Positions 1 through 6,352 of a stretch of DNA of 7,709 bases are shown here, one piece after another. Position 1 is the first letter of the stretch. Each line of letters starts with the position of its first letter. The stretch is from assembly GCA_947071955.1 (NCBI GenBank), contig CAMTGL010000093.1, positions 1-7,709 of the forward strand. The letters run 5' to 3'. The translations under genes were made by a program, and so were the position numbers. The notes beneath the pieces were generated by a model. It did not search any database and had not been told where the DNA came from. It saw nothing but the letters and a program-made list of their open reading frames with translations. Source of the DNA: an uncultured Plesiomonas sp. GTDB taxonomy: Bacteria > Pseudomonadota > Gammaproteobacteria > Enterobacterales > CAMTGL01.

Positions 1-81
1 CTCACATGCCAAGCACAACAACCCCTTCGAGTTGAGTTTGCTAGCACCGTATTGGCGGGGACTACCAATGTAACGTGGGGT
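1..81 (-). promoter_or_regulatory. Probable structured 5' leader of the rplM-rpsI operon
   Basis: This stretch is transcribed leftward from the promoter at 88-116 and contains no coding sequence. It can fold into two hairpins. One pairs 51-55 with 65-69 (ATTGG/CCAAT, loop of nine). The other pairs 19-24 with 29-34 (CAACTC/GGGTTG on the minus strand, one G-T pair, loop of four). In enterobacteria and many other gammaproteobacteria zapE is followed by rplM-rpsI on the same strand. The E. coli operon is known to be autoregulated by protein L13 through its leader. I infer that this is that leader. The rplM start codon is not inside the window, so the assignment rests on gene order alone. Confidence 0.5.
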
Positions 82-87
82 CGCAAG

Positions 88-116
88 ATTATAGTGAAGA
101 CCGCCGATAAAATCGA
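88..116 (-). promoter_or_regulatory. Strong sigma-70 promoter, probably for rplM-rpsI
   Basis: On the minus strand a perfect -10 box TATAAT (88-93) lies 17 bp downstream of a weak -35 box TCGATT (111-116). The start site would be near position 81. The promoter sits about 25 bases past the zapE stop codon and no terminator lies between them, so the downstream operon could be fed both by its own promoter and by read-through from zapE. A perfect -10 with an imperfect -35 is compatible with a ribosomal protein promoter. Confidence 0.6.
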
Positions 117-140
117 CTGTTTTTTGCATCACATCTGCAA

Positions 141-1334
141 TTACGACCAATGAGGCTGCGCAAGATAATCTATGCTCTGCATCTCTTGCAAGCGGGAAAA
201 GCATCTTTGGTACTCAAAACGCAATAAATTCCCCTGATAGAGCTGTTCTGGCGCGGTTTCAGCCGAAATAATTAATTTTACCTTACGTTCGTAAAATTCA
301 TCGATTAAGGCAATAAAACGCCGAGCAGTATCATTATTCTCTTCTGACATACTGCAAACATGCGTTAATAACACAGTATGGTAACGCTGTGAGAGTGCAA
401 TAAAATCAGCCGCATTACGTGGTTGTTCACACAATGCGTTAAAACTAACCATCAGCACACCGGCAGATTCGGCCTTAACCAGAATCTGCCGCTGATTAAT
501 TAAGATGGCATGATCACGCAAAGGTTGCTCGGTACTTAGGCGGGAAAAATAGTGTTGCATATTCTTTTCAGCCAGCGCATCAAGCGGCCAATGGTAAATT
601 TCAGCCTGTTGCAGTGTACGTAAACGGTAATCTATTCCGCTGTCGACCGATAACACCTGACAATGGTGTTTAATCAGTGCAATAGCCGGCAAAAACCGAC
701 TGCGTTGCAATCCATTGCGGTAAAGATCGTCTGGTTGCACATTTGAGGTCGCTACCAGCACGACACCTCGCGCAAACAAGGCTTCAAACAACCCACCGAG
801 CAACATCGCATCGGTAATATCAGAAACGAAAAACTCATCAAAACAGATAACGGCATACTGCTCGCTCAGTTGCTGCGCAATATGAATAAGCGGATCGGCG
901 TGCCCTCTTTGCTCATTTAATGCGCTGTGTACGTAGTGCATAAAACGGTGAAAGTGCATGCGCAATTTACGATCACTGGGTAAAGCATCGTAGAACAGAT
1001 CCATTAACCATGTTTTTCCACGGCCAACGCCGCCCCACAGGTATACGCCCAGTATCGGCTCGGCAGGCGTTATCGGAGGCGAAAAACGGGTCTGCAACAA
1101 TGCAAACGGGCGCATCCAGAACTTTATTCCCCACTTTTGCTCAGGCTCTGTTTTTAAAGGCGTATTATGTGAGGAAAATAGGGTATTCAACGGTGCTGAC
1201 GTAGTGGTATGTTGAACTAATTGCAGAAAAAGGCGATCTAACGCCTGTACCGCTTGCTGCTGAGCTGCATCAGGGCTGAATTGCGGCTCTAGCAACAATT
1301 GCTGATAACGTTGGCTAGGTGGAGTCACGTCCAT
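141..1334 (-). CDS. zapE: Cell division protein ZapE (AFG1-like P-loop ATPase)
   Basis: This 397-residue protein belongs to the AFG1/ZapE family of AAA-like ATPases (formerly YhcM). In E. coli ZapE associates with the FtsZ ring late in division and is needed at high temperature and low oxygen. The Walker A motif GGVGRGKT is at residues 101-108 (Lys107), Walker B is CFDEFF around 164-169 (Asp166, Glu167), and a sensor-1-like segment LVATSN is at 193-198. An arginine-rich RNGLQRSRFLP segment follows at 206-216. The C-terminal FYERKVKL and RLQEMQS segments are also typical of the family. It is somewhat longer than the roughly 375 residues of E. coli ZapE, mainly through a longer linker at about 45-95. 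The ATG at 1334 is preceded by AGGAAG about 10 bases upstream. It is divergent from zapG and lies upstream of the probable rplM operon, as in E. coli. No transmembrane segment is evident, so it is cytoplasmic. Confidence 0.96.
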   Translation of the reverse strand: MDVTPPSQRYQQLLLEPQFSPDAAQQQAVQALDRLFLQLVQHTTTSAPLNTLFSSHNTPLKTEPEQKWGIKFWMRPFALLQTRFSPPITPAEPILGVYLWGGVGRGKTWLMDLFYDALPSDRKLRMHFHRFMHYVHSALNEQRGHADPLIHIAQQLSEQYAVICFDEFFVSDITDAMLLGGLFEALFARGVVLVATSNVQPDDLYRNGLQRSRFLPAIALIKHHCQVLSVDSGIDYRLRTLQQAEIYHWPLDALAEKNMQHYFSRLSTEQPLRDHAILINQRQILVKAESAGVLMVSFNALCEQPRNAADFIALSQRYHTVLLTHVCSMSEENNDTARRFIALIDEFYERKVKLIISAETAPEQLYQGNLLRFEYQRCFSRLQEMQSIDYLAQPHWS

Positions 1335-1509
1335 TGTTCGACCACTTCCTGTATAAATATTCGTTATAGTCTTAACGTGCTTTCTATCACGCTAAAAGAT
1401 AACGCTTATAGTATCACGCAGCCTGCAAGAGCAGGTATAGTGGCAGCAGTAAAGACAGTGGCATAATAGCCACCTTGCTGATTAAGCTTGGTTTTCCCTA
1501 GGAGTAATT
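1335..1509. promoter_or_regulatory. Divergent zapE/zapG intergenic region with small hairpins
   Basis: These 175 bases must hold the promoters of both divergent genes, but no pair of -10/-35 boxes with good spacing stands out on either strand. The hexamer TATAGT occurs three times (1365-1370, 1407-1412, 1436-1441). Two short perfect inverted repeats are present: CCTGC/GCAGG at 1422-1435 (loop of four) and GTGGC/GCCAC at 1458-1473 (loop of six). The heptamer AGTGGCA is also repeated at 1439-1445 and 1457-1463, 18 bases apart. These could be protein-binding sites or chance; nothing here identifies a regulator. Confidence 0.4.
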
Positions 1510-1899
1510 ATGACTTGGATTAGTGCGCTTATTTTCATTCTTGGTTTGGCGCTGGGTATGATTCTGGCCCGTTTTACGCAAAAAGATCTGCGTAAGCAGA
1601 AAAAAATACAAACTGAACTCGAAAAAAATAAGTACGAGTTAGAGCAGTATCGCCAAGAGTTAACAGATCATTTTGCACACAGTGCAGAGCTGTTGGATAA
1701 CATGGCTAATGATTACCGTAAGCTGTATCAGCATATGGCAAAAACCTCGAATCAACTGCTGCCTGAGCTGCCAAAACAGGATAATCCATTCCGCTATCGT
1801 TTAACCGAAGCGGATAATGATCAAGCGCCAATCAGTATGCCGCGCGATTACCCTGATCAACACACCGGTATATTCAACCCTAAAAAACCACAAGCTTAA
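1510..1899 (+). CDS. zapG: Inner-membrane protein ZapG/YhcB (DUF1043 family)
   Basis: This 129-residue protein has one N-terminal membrane helix (about residues 3-21, WISALIFILGLALGMILA) followed by a charged coiled-coil segment (about 25-75). The family signature DNMANDYRKLYQHMAK is at about 63-78, and the C-terminal part includes LLPELPKQDNPFRYRL and a Gln-Ala-Pro-x-x-Met-Pro-Arg-Asp-Tyr motif. It matches E. coli YhcB (ZapG, also called LapD) in length and in these blocks. That protein is anchored in the inner membrane with its coiled coil in the cytoplasm, and has been tied to cell division, lateral envelope growth and coordination of lipid and peptidoglycan synthesis; its mechanism is not settled. 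The ATG is preceded by AGGAG (1500-1504) at good spacing. The gene precedes degQ, as in E. coli. No convincing terminator follows its stop codon. Confidence 0.94.
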   Translation: MTWISALIFILGLALGMILARFTQKDLRKQKKIQTELEKNKYELEQYRQELTDHFAHSAELLDNMANDYRKLYQHMAKTSNQLLPELPKQDNPFRYRLTEADNDQAPISMPRDYPDQHTGIFNPKKPQA

Positions 1900-1921
1900 A
1901 AAACACTGGGGAAGTCGGTTA

Positions 1922-1935
1922 CTTAGTGAACTAAG
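1922..1935 (+). repeat. Short inverted repeat upstream of degQ
   Basis: CTTAG at 1922-1926 and CTAAG at 1931-1935 form a perfect 5-bp stem with a four-base loop. It has no T-run after it, so it is not a terminator for zapG. It overlaps the -35 part of the sigma-E-like promoter candidate and could be an operator or chance. Confidence 0.35.
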
Positions 1936-1954
1936 CAAAACATCAGTAGTCTTA
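1927..1954 (+). promoter_or_regulatory. Candidate sigma-E-type promoter for degQ
   Basis: TGAACTA at 1927-1933 matches the sigma-E -35 consensus GGAACTT at five of seven positions. It is followed after 15 bases by GTCTTA at 1949-1954, against the -10 consensus GTCTAA (five of six). The spacing is that of the E. coli consensus. The start site would fall near 1960, giving a leader of about 75 bases before the degQ ATG at 2035. I saw no well-spaced sigma-70 promoter in the 135 bases between zapG and degQ. This is a pattern match by eye only; degQ may also be read through from zapG. Confidence 0.35.
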
Positions 1955-2034
1955 GTGGTAAGTTGTTCTTTTTGAACGGCGGTATTGCTTTTTCCTTACT
2001 GAATTCTGTTTTCTTGATTGTTGGATGTGTTGCT

Positions 2035-3399
2035 ATGAAAAAACCAGTGCTATTACTGAGCGCTTTAACGTTAAGTTTAGGCTTATCTTTGAGTCCGGTT
2101 CCGGCGCTTGCAGCGCTTCCTGCGGCAGTCAACGGGCAAGAGATGCCAAGCCTTGCCCCTATGCTGGAAAAAGTGCTTCCTGCTGTTGTTGGAATTTCTG
2201 TGGAAGGTACTCAGGTACAGCGCCAGCGTTTACCAGAAGAGTTTAAGTTCTTTTTTGGCCCTGATTTCCCGACTGAACAGTCGAGTGAACGCCCATTTCG
2301 CGGGTTAGGTTCTGGTGTGATCATTGATGCCGGAAAAGGTTATGTCATCACCAATAACCATGTGATTAATGGGGCTGATAAAATCAGTGTACAACTGAAA
2401 GATGGCCGTGAGTTTAAAGCAAAATTACTCGGTGCAGACAAGCAATCTGATATTGCCTTGTTGCAACTGGAAAACCCAAAAGATCTGACCGCAATTAAAG
2501 TGGCTAATTCAGATGGTTTACGGGTGGGTGATTTTGCCGTAGCGGTAGGTAATCCGTTTGGCTTGGGGCAAACTGTAACGTCTGGGATCATCTCTGCACT
2601 GGGCCGTACCGGATTAAATCTGGAGAACTTTGAAAACTTTATCCAGACCGATGCAGCAATAAACCAAGGCAACTCAGGCGGCGCGCTGCTGAACTTAAAC
2701 GGTGAGCTCATTGGTATCAACACGGCTATTTTAGCGCCAAGCGGCGGTAACGTCGGTATCGGTTTTGCGATTCCGAGTACCATGGCAAAAAACTTGGTTG
2801 ATCAGATAATCCAGTTTGGTGGTGTACGCCGCGGTATTTTGGGTATTAAAGCGGGTGAAATGAACCCAGATCTGGCCAAAGCGTTCAATTTGGATGCTCA
2901 GAAAGGGGCATTCGTCAGTGAGGTTGTACCAAATTCAGCCGCCGCAAAAGCCGGTATTAAAGCCGGTGATGTGATTGTGATGATGGACGGCCAGCCGGTT
3001 GCCAGCTTTGCTGAGATGCGTGCCAAAATTGCAACGATGGGCGCGGGTAAAACCGTAAAACTCGGTCTGCTGCGTGATGGTAAGCCGCTTGATGCTGATG
3101 TGACGCTGGCACAAAGTGATGATGTGCAGACTAACGCATCAAATCTGTATCCGGGATTAGAAGGCGCTGAGTTGCTCAACTACAGCAAAGGTGAACATCA
3201 CGGCGTACAGATCACCAAAGTGACGAAAGGCTCATCTGCTGCGCGGATTGGCTTACAAAATGGTGATGTGATTATTGGTATCAACCGTCAGCCAATAGCA
3301 AATCTCGGTGAGCTACGCAAAGTGTTAGACAGCAAGCCACCGGTTATTGCGATGAATATTCTGCGTGGGGATGCCTCACTGTATGTGCTGCTGCGTTAA
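2035..3399 (+). CDS. degQ: Periplasmic serine endoprotease DegQ (HtrA family)
   Basis: This 454-residue protein is a secreted HtrA protease/chaperone that degrades misfolded periplasmic proteins. A signal peptide covers about residues 1-26 (MKKP start, hydrophobic core, PVPALA before the cleavage site). The trypsin-like domain follows with catalytic His109 (TNNHV), Asp139 (SDIALL) and Ser214 (GNSGG). Two PDZ domains span about 265-357 and 375-454. The LA loop (about 57-88) is short, and the total length and sequence fit DegQ (455 residues in E. coli) rather than DegP with its longer loop. I chose the ATG at 2035 because it begins a normal signal peptide and has GGAT about 8 bases upstream. 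The frame stays open back to a TTG at 1963, but that would put 24 extra residues before the signal. It is followed by its paralogue degS, with terminator-like hairpins between them. Confidence 0.96.
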   Translation: MKKPVLLLSALTLSLGLSLSPVPALAALPAAVNGQEMPSLAPMLEKVLPAVVGISVEGTQVQRQRLPEEFKFFFGPDFPTEQSSERPFRGLGSGVIIDAGKGYVITNNHVINGADKISVQLKDGREFKAKLLGADKQSDIALLQLENPKDLTAIKVANSDGLRVGDFAVAVGNPFGLGQTVTSGIISALGRTGLNLENFENFIQTDAAINQGNSGGALLNLNGELIGINTAILAPSGGNVGIGFAIPSTMAKNLVDQIIQFGGVRRGILGIKAGEMNPDLAKAFNLDAQKGAFVSEVVPNSAAAKAGIKAGDVIVMMDGQPVASFAEMRAKIATMGAGKTVKLGLLRDGKPLDADVTLAQSDDVQTNASNLYPGLEGAELLNYSKGEHHGVQITKVTKGSSAARIGLQNGDVIIGINRQPIANLGELRKVLDSKPPVIAMNILRGDASLYVLLR

Positions 3400-3405
3400 C
3401 AGCAC

Positions 3406-3421
3406 AACCCTGTGGGGTTTT
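3406..3421 (+). terminator. Weak rho-independent terminator after degQ
   Basis: Just past the degQ stop codon, AACCC (3406-3410) pairs with GGGTT (3415-3419) around a four-base loop, running into TTT and then A. The stem is only 5 bp and the T-run is short, so termination is likely to be partial. Confidence 0.45.
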
Positions 3422-3424
3422 ATG

Positions 3425-3459
3425 GCGGCATATCATGTCCATCTGGCCTGATATGCTGC
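3425..3459 (+). repeat. Inverted repeat between degQ and degS
   Basis: Bases 3425-3435 pair with 3449-3459 over 11 positions, including one G-T pair; the core GCATATCA/TGATATGC is perfect. The loop is 13 bases. No T-run follows, so this is not a terminator by itself. It could protect an mRNA 3' end, be a protein-binding site, or assist the terminator just downstream. Confidence 0.5.
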
Positions 3460-3471
3460 GATACTCTACCG

Positions 3472-3502
3472 AATCAGGATGCCGTAACGGTATCCTGATT
3501 TT
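3472..3502 (+). terminator. Rho-independent terminator between degQ and degS
   Basis: A 13-bp stem (3472-3484 with 3488-3500, one G-T pair) closes on a three-base loop TAA and is followed by TTTT, then a pyrimidine-rich CTCTTTCT. It is the strongest hairpin between the two protease genes and ends 35 bases before the degS start codon. It should uncouple degS from much of degQ transcription. Because the T-run is interrupted, read-through is possible. Confidence 0.7.
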
Positions 3503-3537
3503 CTCTTTCTGCTTCACAACATCAACTGACTGCCATT

Positions 3538-4605
3538 ATGCTTGCAAAGCTACTTAAAGCGATTGTACTGGGAATACTGGCTGCCTTGCTGGTGCTCTGG
3601 CTCTATCCTGAAATACGTAAAAGTTCTATGGTGCTACCTGCACCGCATTTATCCATTGGCACAGAGCAACCCATCAGTTTTAATTCGGCAGTACGCCGCG
3701 CTGCGCCTGCGGTGGTGAATGTGTATAACCGCAGTATGGGTAAAACCAGCGAAGATCAAACGCTGGGGATCCGCAATCTGGGATCCGGCGTGATTATGGA
3801 TCCACGCGGTTATATTCTGACGAATCAGCACGTTATTGCCAGTGCTGATCAGATTATTGTCGCGTTACAAGATGGCCGTGTGTTTGAGGCGATGTTAGTT
3901 GGTTCTGATACGATGACAGATCTGGCGGTACTGAAAATTGACTCAACCAATCTGCCTGAAATTCCGCAAAACTCAGAGCGCCCTGCCCGTGTTGGGGATG
4001 TCGTATTGGCTATCGGTAACCCCTATAATCTGGGGCAAACTATTACACAGGGTATTATCAGTGCCACTGGGCGTATCGGTTTGAGTACGTTTGGCCGACA
4101 AAATTTCCTGCAAACGGATGCATCAATTAACCGTGGTAACTCCGGCGGTGCACTGGTAAACAGTCTGGGCGAGTTAGTGGGTATTAACACACTCAGTCTA
4201 GATAAGAGCAACTCTGGTGAGGCGGCGGAAGGCATTGGCTTTGCTATTCCGGTGGCGTTAGCCAGCAAAATCATGAATAAGCTGATCAGGGATGGACGGG
4301 TGATCCGCGGTTATATCGGGGTTCAGGGCCGTGAAGTTGTTCCGGCAAGAAGCCCACATTTTAACCTTGAGCGGGTACAAGGCATTATTATCGGCGCAAT
4401 TGAACCAACCAGCCCTGCGGCAATCGCCGGTTTGCAGGTGCGTGATATTGTGACATCCATTGATGGCAAGGTAGCGGTCAGTGCCGTTGGTGTGATGGAT
4501 CAGGTGGCAGAGATACGCCCAGGATCAACCATTCAGGTTGCGCTGATCCGTGATGGTAAAGAGATGACGATTCCGGTTACGGTCAGTGAATATCCCATTC
4601 ATTGA
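3538..4605 (+). CDS. degS: Membrane-anchored stress-sensor protease DegS
   Basis: This 355-residue protein has the same length as E. coli DegS, the site-1 protease of the sigma-E envelope stress response. In that system its PDZ domain binds exposed C-terminal peptides of misfolded porins. The activated protease then cuts the periplasmic part of anti-sigma factor RseA. One membrane helix is at about residues 4-23 and faces the protease to the periplasm. Catalytic residues are His98 (TNQHV), Asp128 (TDLAVL) and Ser202 (GNSGG). A single PDZ domain spans about 255-350 with the binding loop RGYIGV. Arg179 and Asp321 match the E. coli positions R178 and D320 known to couple peptide binding to activity. 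The ATG at 3538 is kept because the next one (residue 31) would remove the membrane anchor. No clear ribosome binding site precedes it, and I see no strong promoter of its own. Confidence 0.96.
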   Translation: MLAKLLKAIVLGILAALLVLWLYPEIRKSSMVLPAPHLSIGTEQPISFNSAVRRAAPAVVNVYNRSMGKTSEDQTLGIRNLGSGVIMDPRGYILTNQHVIASADQIIVALQDGRVFEAMLVGSDTMTDLAVLKIDSTNLPEIPQNSERPARVGDVVLAIGNPYNLGQTITQGIISATGRIGLSTFGRQNFLQTDASINRGNSGGALVNSLGELVGINTLSLDKSNSGEAAEGIGFAIPVALASKIMNKLIRDGRVIRGYIGVQGREVVPARSPHFNLERVQGIIIGAIEPTSPAAIAGLQVRDIVTSIDGKVAVSAVGVMDQVAEIRPGSTIQVALIRDGKEMTIPVTVSEYPIH

Positions 4606-4744
4606 CTCTGAGCCTACGCATTGAATAACCCCCAGTGAACGCCAATGACTGACAACCAAAAGCAATATTGGCTGGTTTGTATACTGGGCAGATAAGCCAT
4701 AAAACGCGCGTATAGAAACGTATGCAGTTAAATCTCTCTGCAAT
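4606..4744. other. Intergenic spacer between convergent degS and murA
   Basis: No gene was seen in this 139-base spacer on either strand. GCCAAT (4641-4646) can pair with ATTGGC (4667-4672), and AACCA (4654-4658) with TGGTT (4673-4677); the two pairings exclude each other and neither is followed by a T-run. It is probably just the 3' trailer of degS ahead of the shared terminator. Confidence 0.5.
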
Positions 4745-4783
4745 AAAAAAGGCCTGCCGGATAAACCCCGACAGGCCTTTTTT
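4745..4783. terminator. Bidirectional rho-independent terminator between degS and murA
   Basis: AAAAAAGGCCTG (4745-4756) pairs perfectly with CAGGCCTTTTTT (4772-4783). An inner mismatch is followed by a further CGG/CCG match. With an A-run on one side and a T-run on the other, it works as a terminator in both directions: for degS on the plus strand and for the mla-ibaG-murA operon on the minus strand. It lies 28 bases past the murA stop codon. Confidence 0.93.
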
Positions 4784-4810
4784 ATTTTCTAAGGTACAAA
4801 AGTACGCAGA

Positions 4811-6073
4811 TTATGCGTCAGCTTTTACACGTTCAATTTTTGCACCCAAACCACGCAGTTTATCTTCGATACGCTCATAACCACGATCGATGTGATAAAT
4901 ACGGTCAACTTCTGTCACACCGTTGGCAATGCAACCAGCCAAGACTAAACTTGCTGATGCGCGTAAATCGGTTGCCATTACCTGAGCATGGCTGAGTGTC
5001 GCCACACCTTTGCTGATAACGGTGTTGCCTTCGATCTCGGCACGTGCTCCCATGCGCATCAGTTCAGGCACATGCATAAAACGGTTTTCAAAGATCGTTT
5101 CGGTAATTACACCCGTGCCTTCTGCAACCATGTTCAGCAAGGTAAACTGTGCTTGCATATCAGTTGGGAAACCCGGATGCGGAGCGGTACGGATATTGAC
5201 CGCGTTCAGACGCTTCCCTTCGGTATCGATGCTGATCCAGTCTTTTCCGGTCTCAATTTTAGCACCGGCTTCACGCAGTTTTGCCAGTACAGCATCGAGC
5301 GTTTCAGGTTTGGCATTACGGCAAACAACACGGCCTCCGGAGATTGCCGCCGCAATCAAGAAAGTACCGGTTTCGATGCGGTCAGGAACAACCCTATGCA
5401 CACCGCCGCCTAAGCGCTCAACACCTTCAATGGTAATACGATCAGTACCTGCACCAGAAATTTTAGCACCAAGGGTATTGAGGAAGTCTGCAGTATCAAC
5501 AATTTCCGGCTCACGTGCGGCATTTTCAATCACGGTTGTACCGGTAGCCAGTGTTGCAGCACTCATGATGGTAACTGTAGCACCCACACTGACTTTATCC
5601 ATCACGATATGTGCACCGGTCAGACGACCATTCACCGAGGCTTTAACATACCCCTCTTCGAGCTGGATATCTGCCCCCAGCTGGCGTAAGCCGCTGATAT
5701 GCAGATCAACAGGGCGTGCACCAATGGCACAACCGCCCGGCAGTGATACCTGACCACGGCCAAAACGAGCCACCAGCGGGCCCAGAGCCCAGATAGAGGC
5801 ACGCATGGTTTTCACCAGATCGTACGGCGCACAAAATTCGTTAACATCACGAGCATCAACGTGTACCGAACCGTTACGTTCCACTTTTGCACCAAGCTGG
5901 CGCAACAGTTTCATGGTGGTGTCGATATCCCGCAAGTGCGGGACATTTTGAATTTCTACCGGCTCTTCAGCCAACAGCGCGGCGAATAAAATAGGCAATG
6001 CAGCGTTCTTCGCACCGGAGATGTTCACCTCTCCGTGTAGGCGGGTAGGCCCTGTTACTTGAAATTTATCCAT
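4811..6073 (-). CDS. murA: UDP-N-acetylglucosamine 1-carboxyvinyltransferase MurA
   Basis: This 420-residue cytoplasmic enzyme transfers enolpyruvate from phosphoenolpyruvate to UDP-GlcNAc, the first committed step of peptidoglycan synthesis. Family residues are present: Lys22-Asn23 (GAKNAALPI), Arg91, the active-site loop LPGGCAIGARPVD with Cys115 and Arg120, Asp305 (FPTDMQAQF), Arg331 and Arg397 (HIDRGYERIE). The length is one residue more than E. coli MurA. Cys115 is the residue alkylated by fosfomycin, so the enzyme is expected to be of the sensitive type (inference from the family). The start codon at 6073 has AGGA at 6077-6080, unusually close, plus GAGAG further upstream. The gene begins 19 bases after the ibaG stop and is the last gene of the operon, ending at a strong terminator. 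Confidence 0.98.
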   Translation of the reverse strand: MDKFQVTGPTRLHGEVNISGAKNAALPILFAALLAEEPVEIQNVPHLRDIDTTMKLLRQLGAKVERNGSVHVDARDVNEFCAPYDLVKTMRASIWALGPLVARFGRGQVSLPGGCAIGARPVDLHISGLRQLGADIQLEEGYVKASVNGRLTGAHIVMDKVSVGATVTIMSAATLATGTTVIENAAREPEIVDTADFLNTLGAKISGAGTDRITIEGVERLGGGVHRVVPDRIETGTFLIAAAISGGRVVCRNAKPETLDAVLAKLREAGAKIETGKDWISIDTEGKRLNAVNIRTAPHPGFPTDMQAQFTLLNMVAEGTGVITETIFENRFMHVPELMRMGARAEIEGNTVISKGVATLSHAQVMATDLRASASLVLAGCIANGVTEVDRIYHIDRGYERIEDKLRGLGAKIERVKADA

Positions 6074-6081
6074 TAATCCTG

Positions 6082-6091
6082 CTCTCGATTA
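6082..6091 (-). repeat. CTCTCGATTA motif copy before murA
   Basis: The 10-base sequence TAATCGAGAG (minus strand) sits between the ibaG stop codon and the murA start. The same 10 bases occur just before ibaG (6357-6366), and the 8-base core occurs a third time at 6374-6381. The GAGAG end falls near the position of a ribosome binding site, so part of the likeness may come from that function. Confidence 0.5.
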
Positions 6092-6092
6092 A

Positions 6093-6350
6093 CTAGCTTG
6101 GCAGCAGAAACTTTCGCTCACGTTGCCATTCGTCTGGGGTCAATGCTTTTATAGACAGCGCATGAATGCGGTTGTCTGCAATATATTCCATCAAAGGTGC
6201 ATAGACGGTTTGTTGTTTTTTAACGCGGCTCATTGCTGTGAACTGTTCGCTAACAGCAATAACCTGAAAATGGCTTCCATCACCGGTCACGTAAGCATCA
6301 TCGAGAGATAACGCACTGATCAGGATGTTTTTAATTTCATTGTTATCCAT
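6093..6350 (-). CDS. ibaG: BolA-family protein IbaG (YrbA)
   Basis: This 85-residue protein is of the BolA family. Close matches to E. coli IbaG include NNEIKNILISALSL at 3-16, VTGDGSHFQVIAVSE at 21-35, MSRVKKQQTVYAPLMEYIA at 40-58 and IHALSIKALTPDEW at 62-75. BolA-type proteins form complexes with monothiol glutaredoxins that hold a [2Fe-2S] cluster, using conserved histidines; His27 and His63 are candidates here. E. coli IbaG is linked to acid stress and Fe-S or haem trafficking, and its exact role is unsettled. It lies between mlaB (43 bases upstream) and murA (19 bases downstream) on the same strand, the usual position of this gene. The leader before its ATG has no strong Shine-Dalgarno sequence, only GAGAG within a short tandem repeat. 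Confidence 0.95.
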   Translation of the reverse strand: MDNNEIKNILISALSLDDAYVTGDGSHFQVIAVSEQFTAMSRVKKQQTVYAPLMEYIADNRIHALSIKALTPDEWQRERKFLLPS

Positions 6351-6352
6351 AT

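Noticed and set aside
1963..2034. In-frame TTG upstream of degQ giving a 478-residue protein
   Set aside because: The extension would place 24 residues before a typical signal peptide. The ATG at 2035 gives the family's usual length and a normal secretion signal.
2340..2783. Minus-strand open frame of 147 codons inside degQ
   Set aside because: It is a shadow of the conserved protease domain. The degS gene shows a similar antisense frame over the same conserved region, as expected from shared codon use.
3538..4605. Possible recent degQ/degS tandem duplication
   Set aside because: The two proteins differ in architecture (signal peptide and two PDZ domains against membrane anchor and one PDZ) and each is closer to its own E. 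coli counterpart, so this is an ancient paralogue pair.
4641..4677. Alternative small hairpins after degS
   Set aside because: They are short, mutually exclusive and lack a T-run. The bidirectional terminator at 4745-4783 explains termination.
5010..5753. Long plus-strand open frame of 247 codons opposite murA
   Set aside because: It lies wholly inside murA on the other strand, has Ser/Arg/Pro-rich composition typical of antisense frames, no recognisable domain and no good ribosome binding site.
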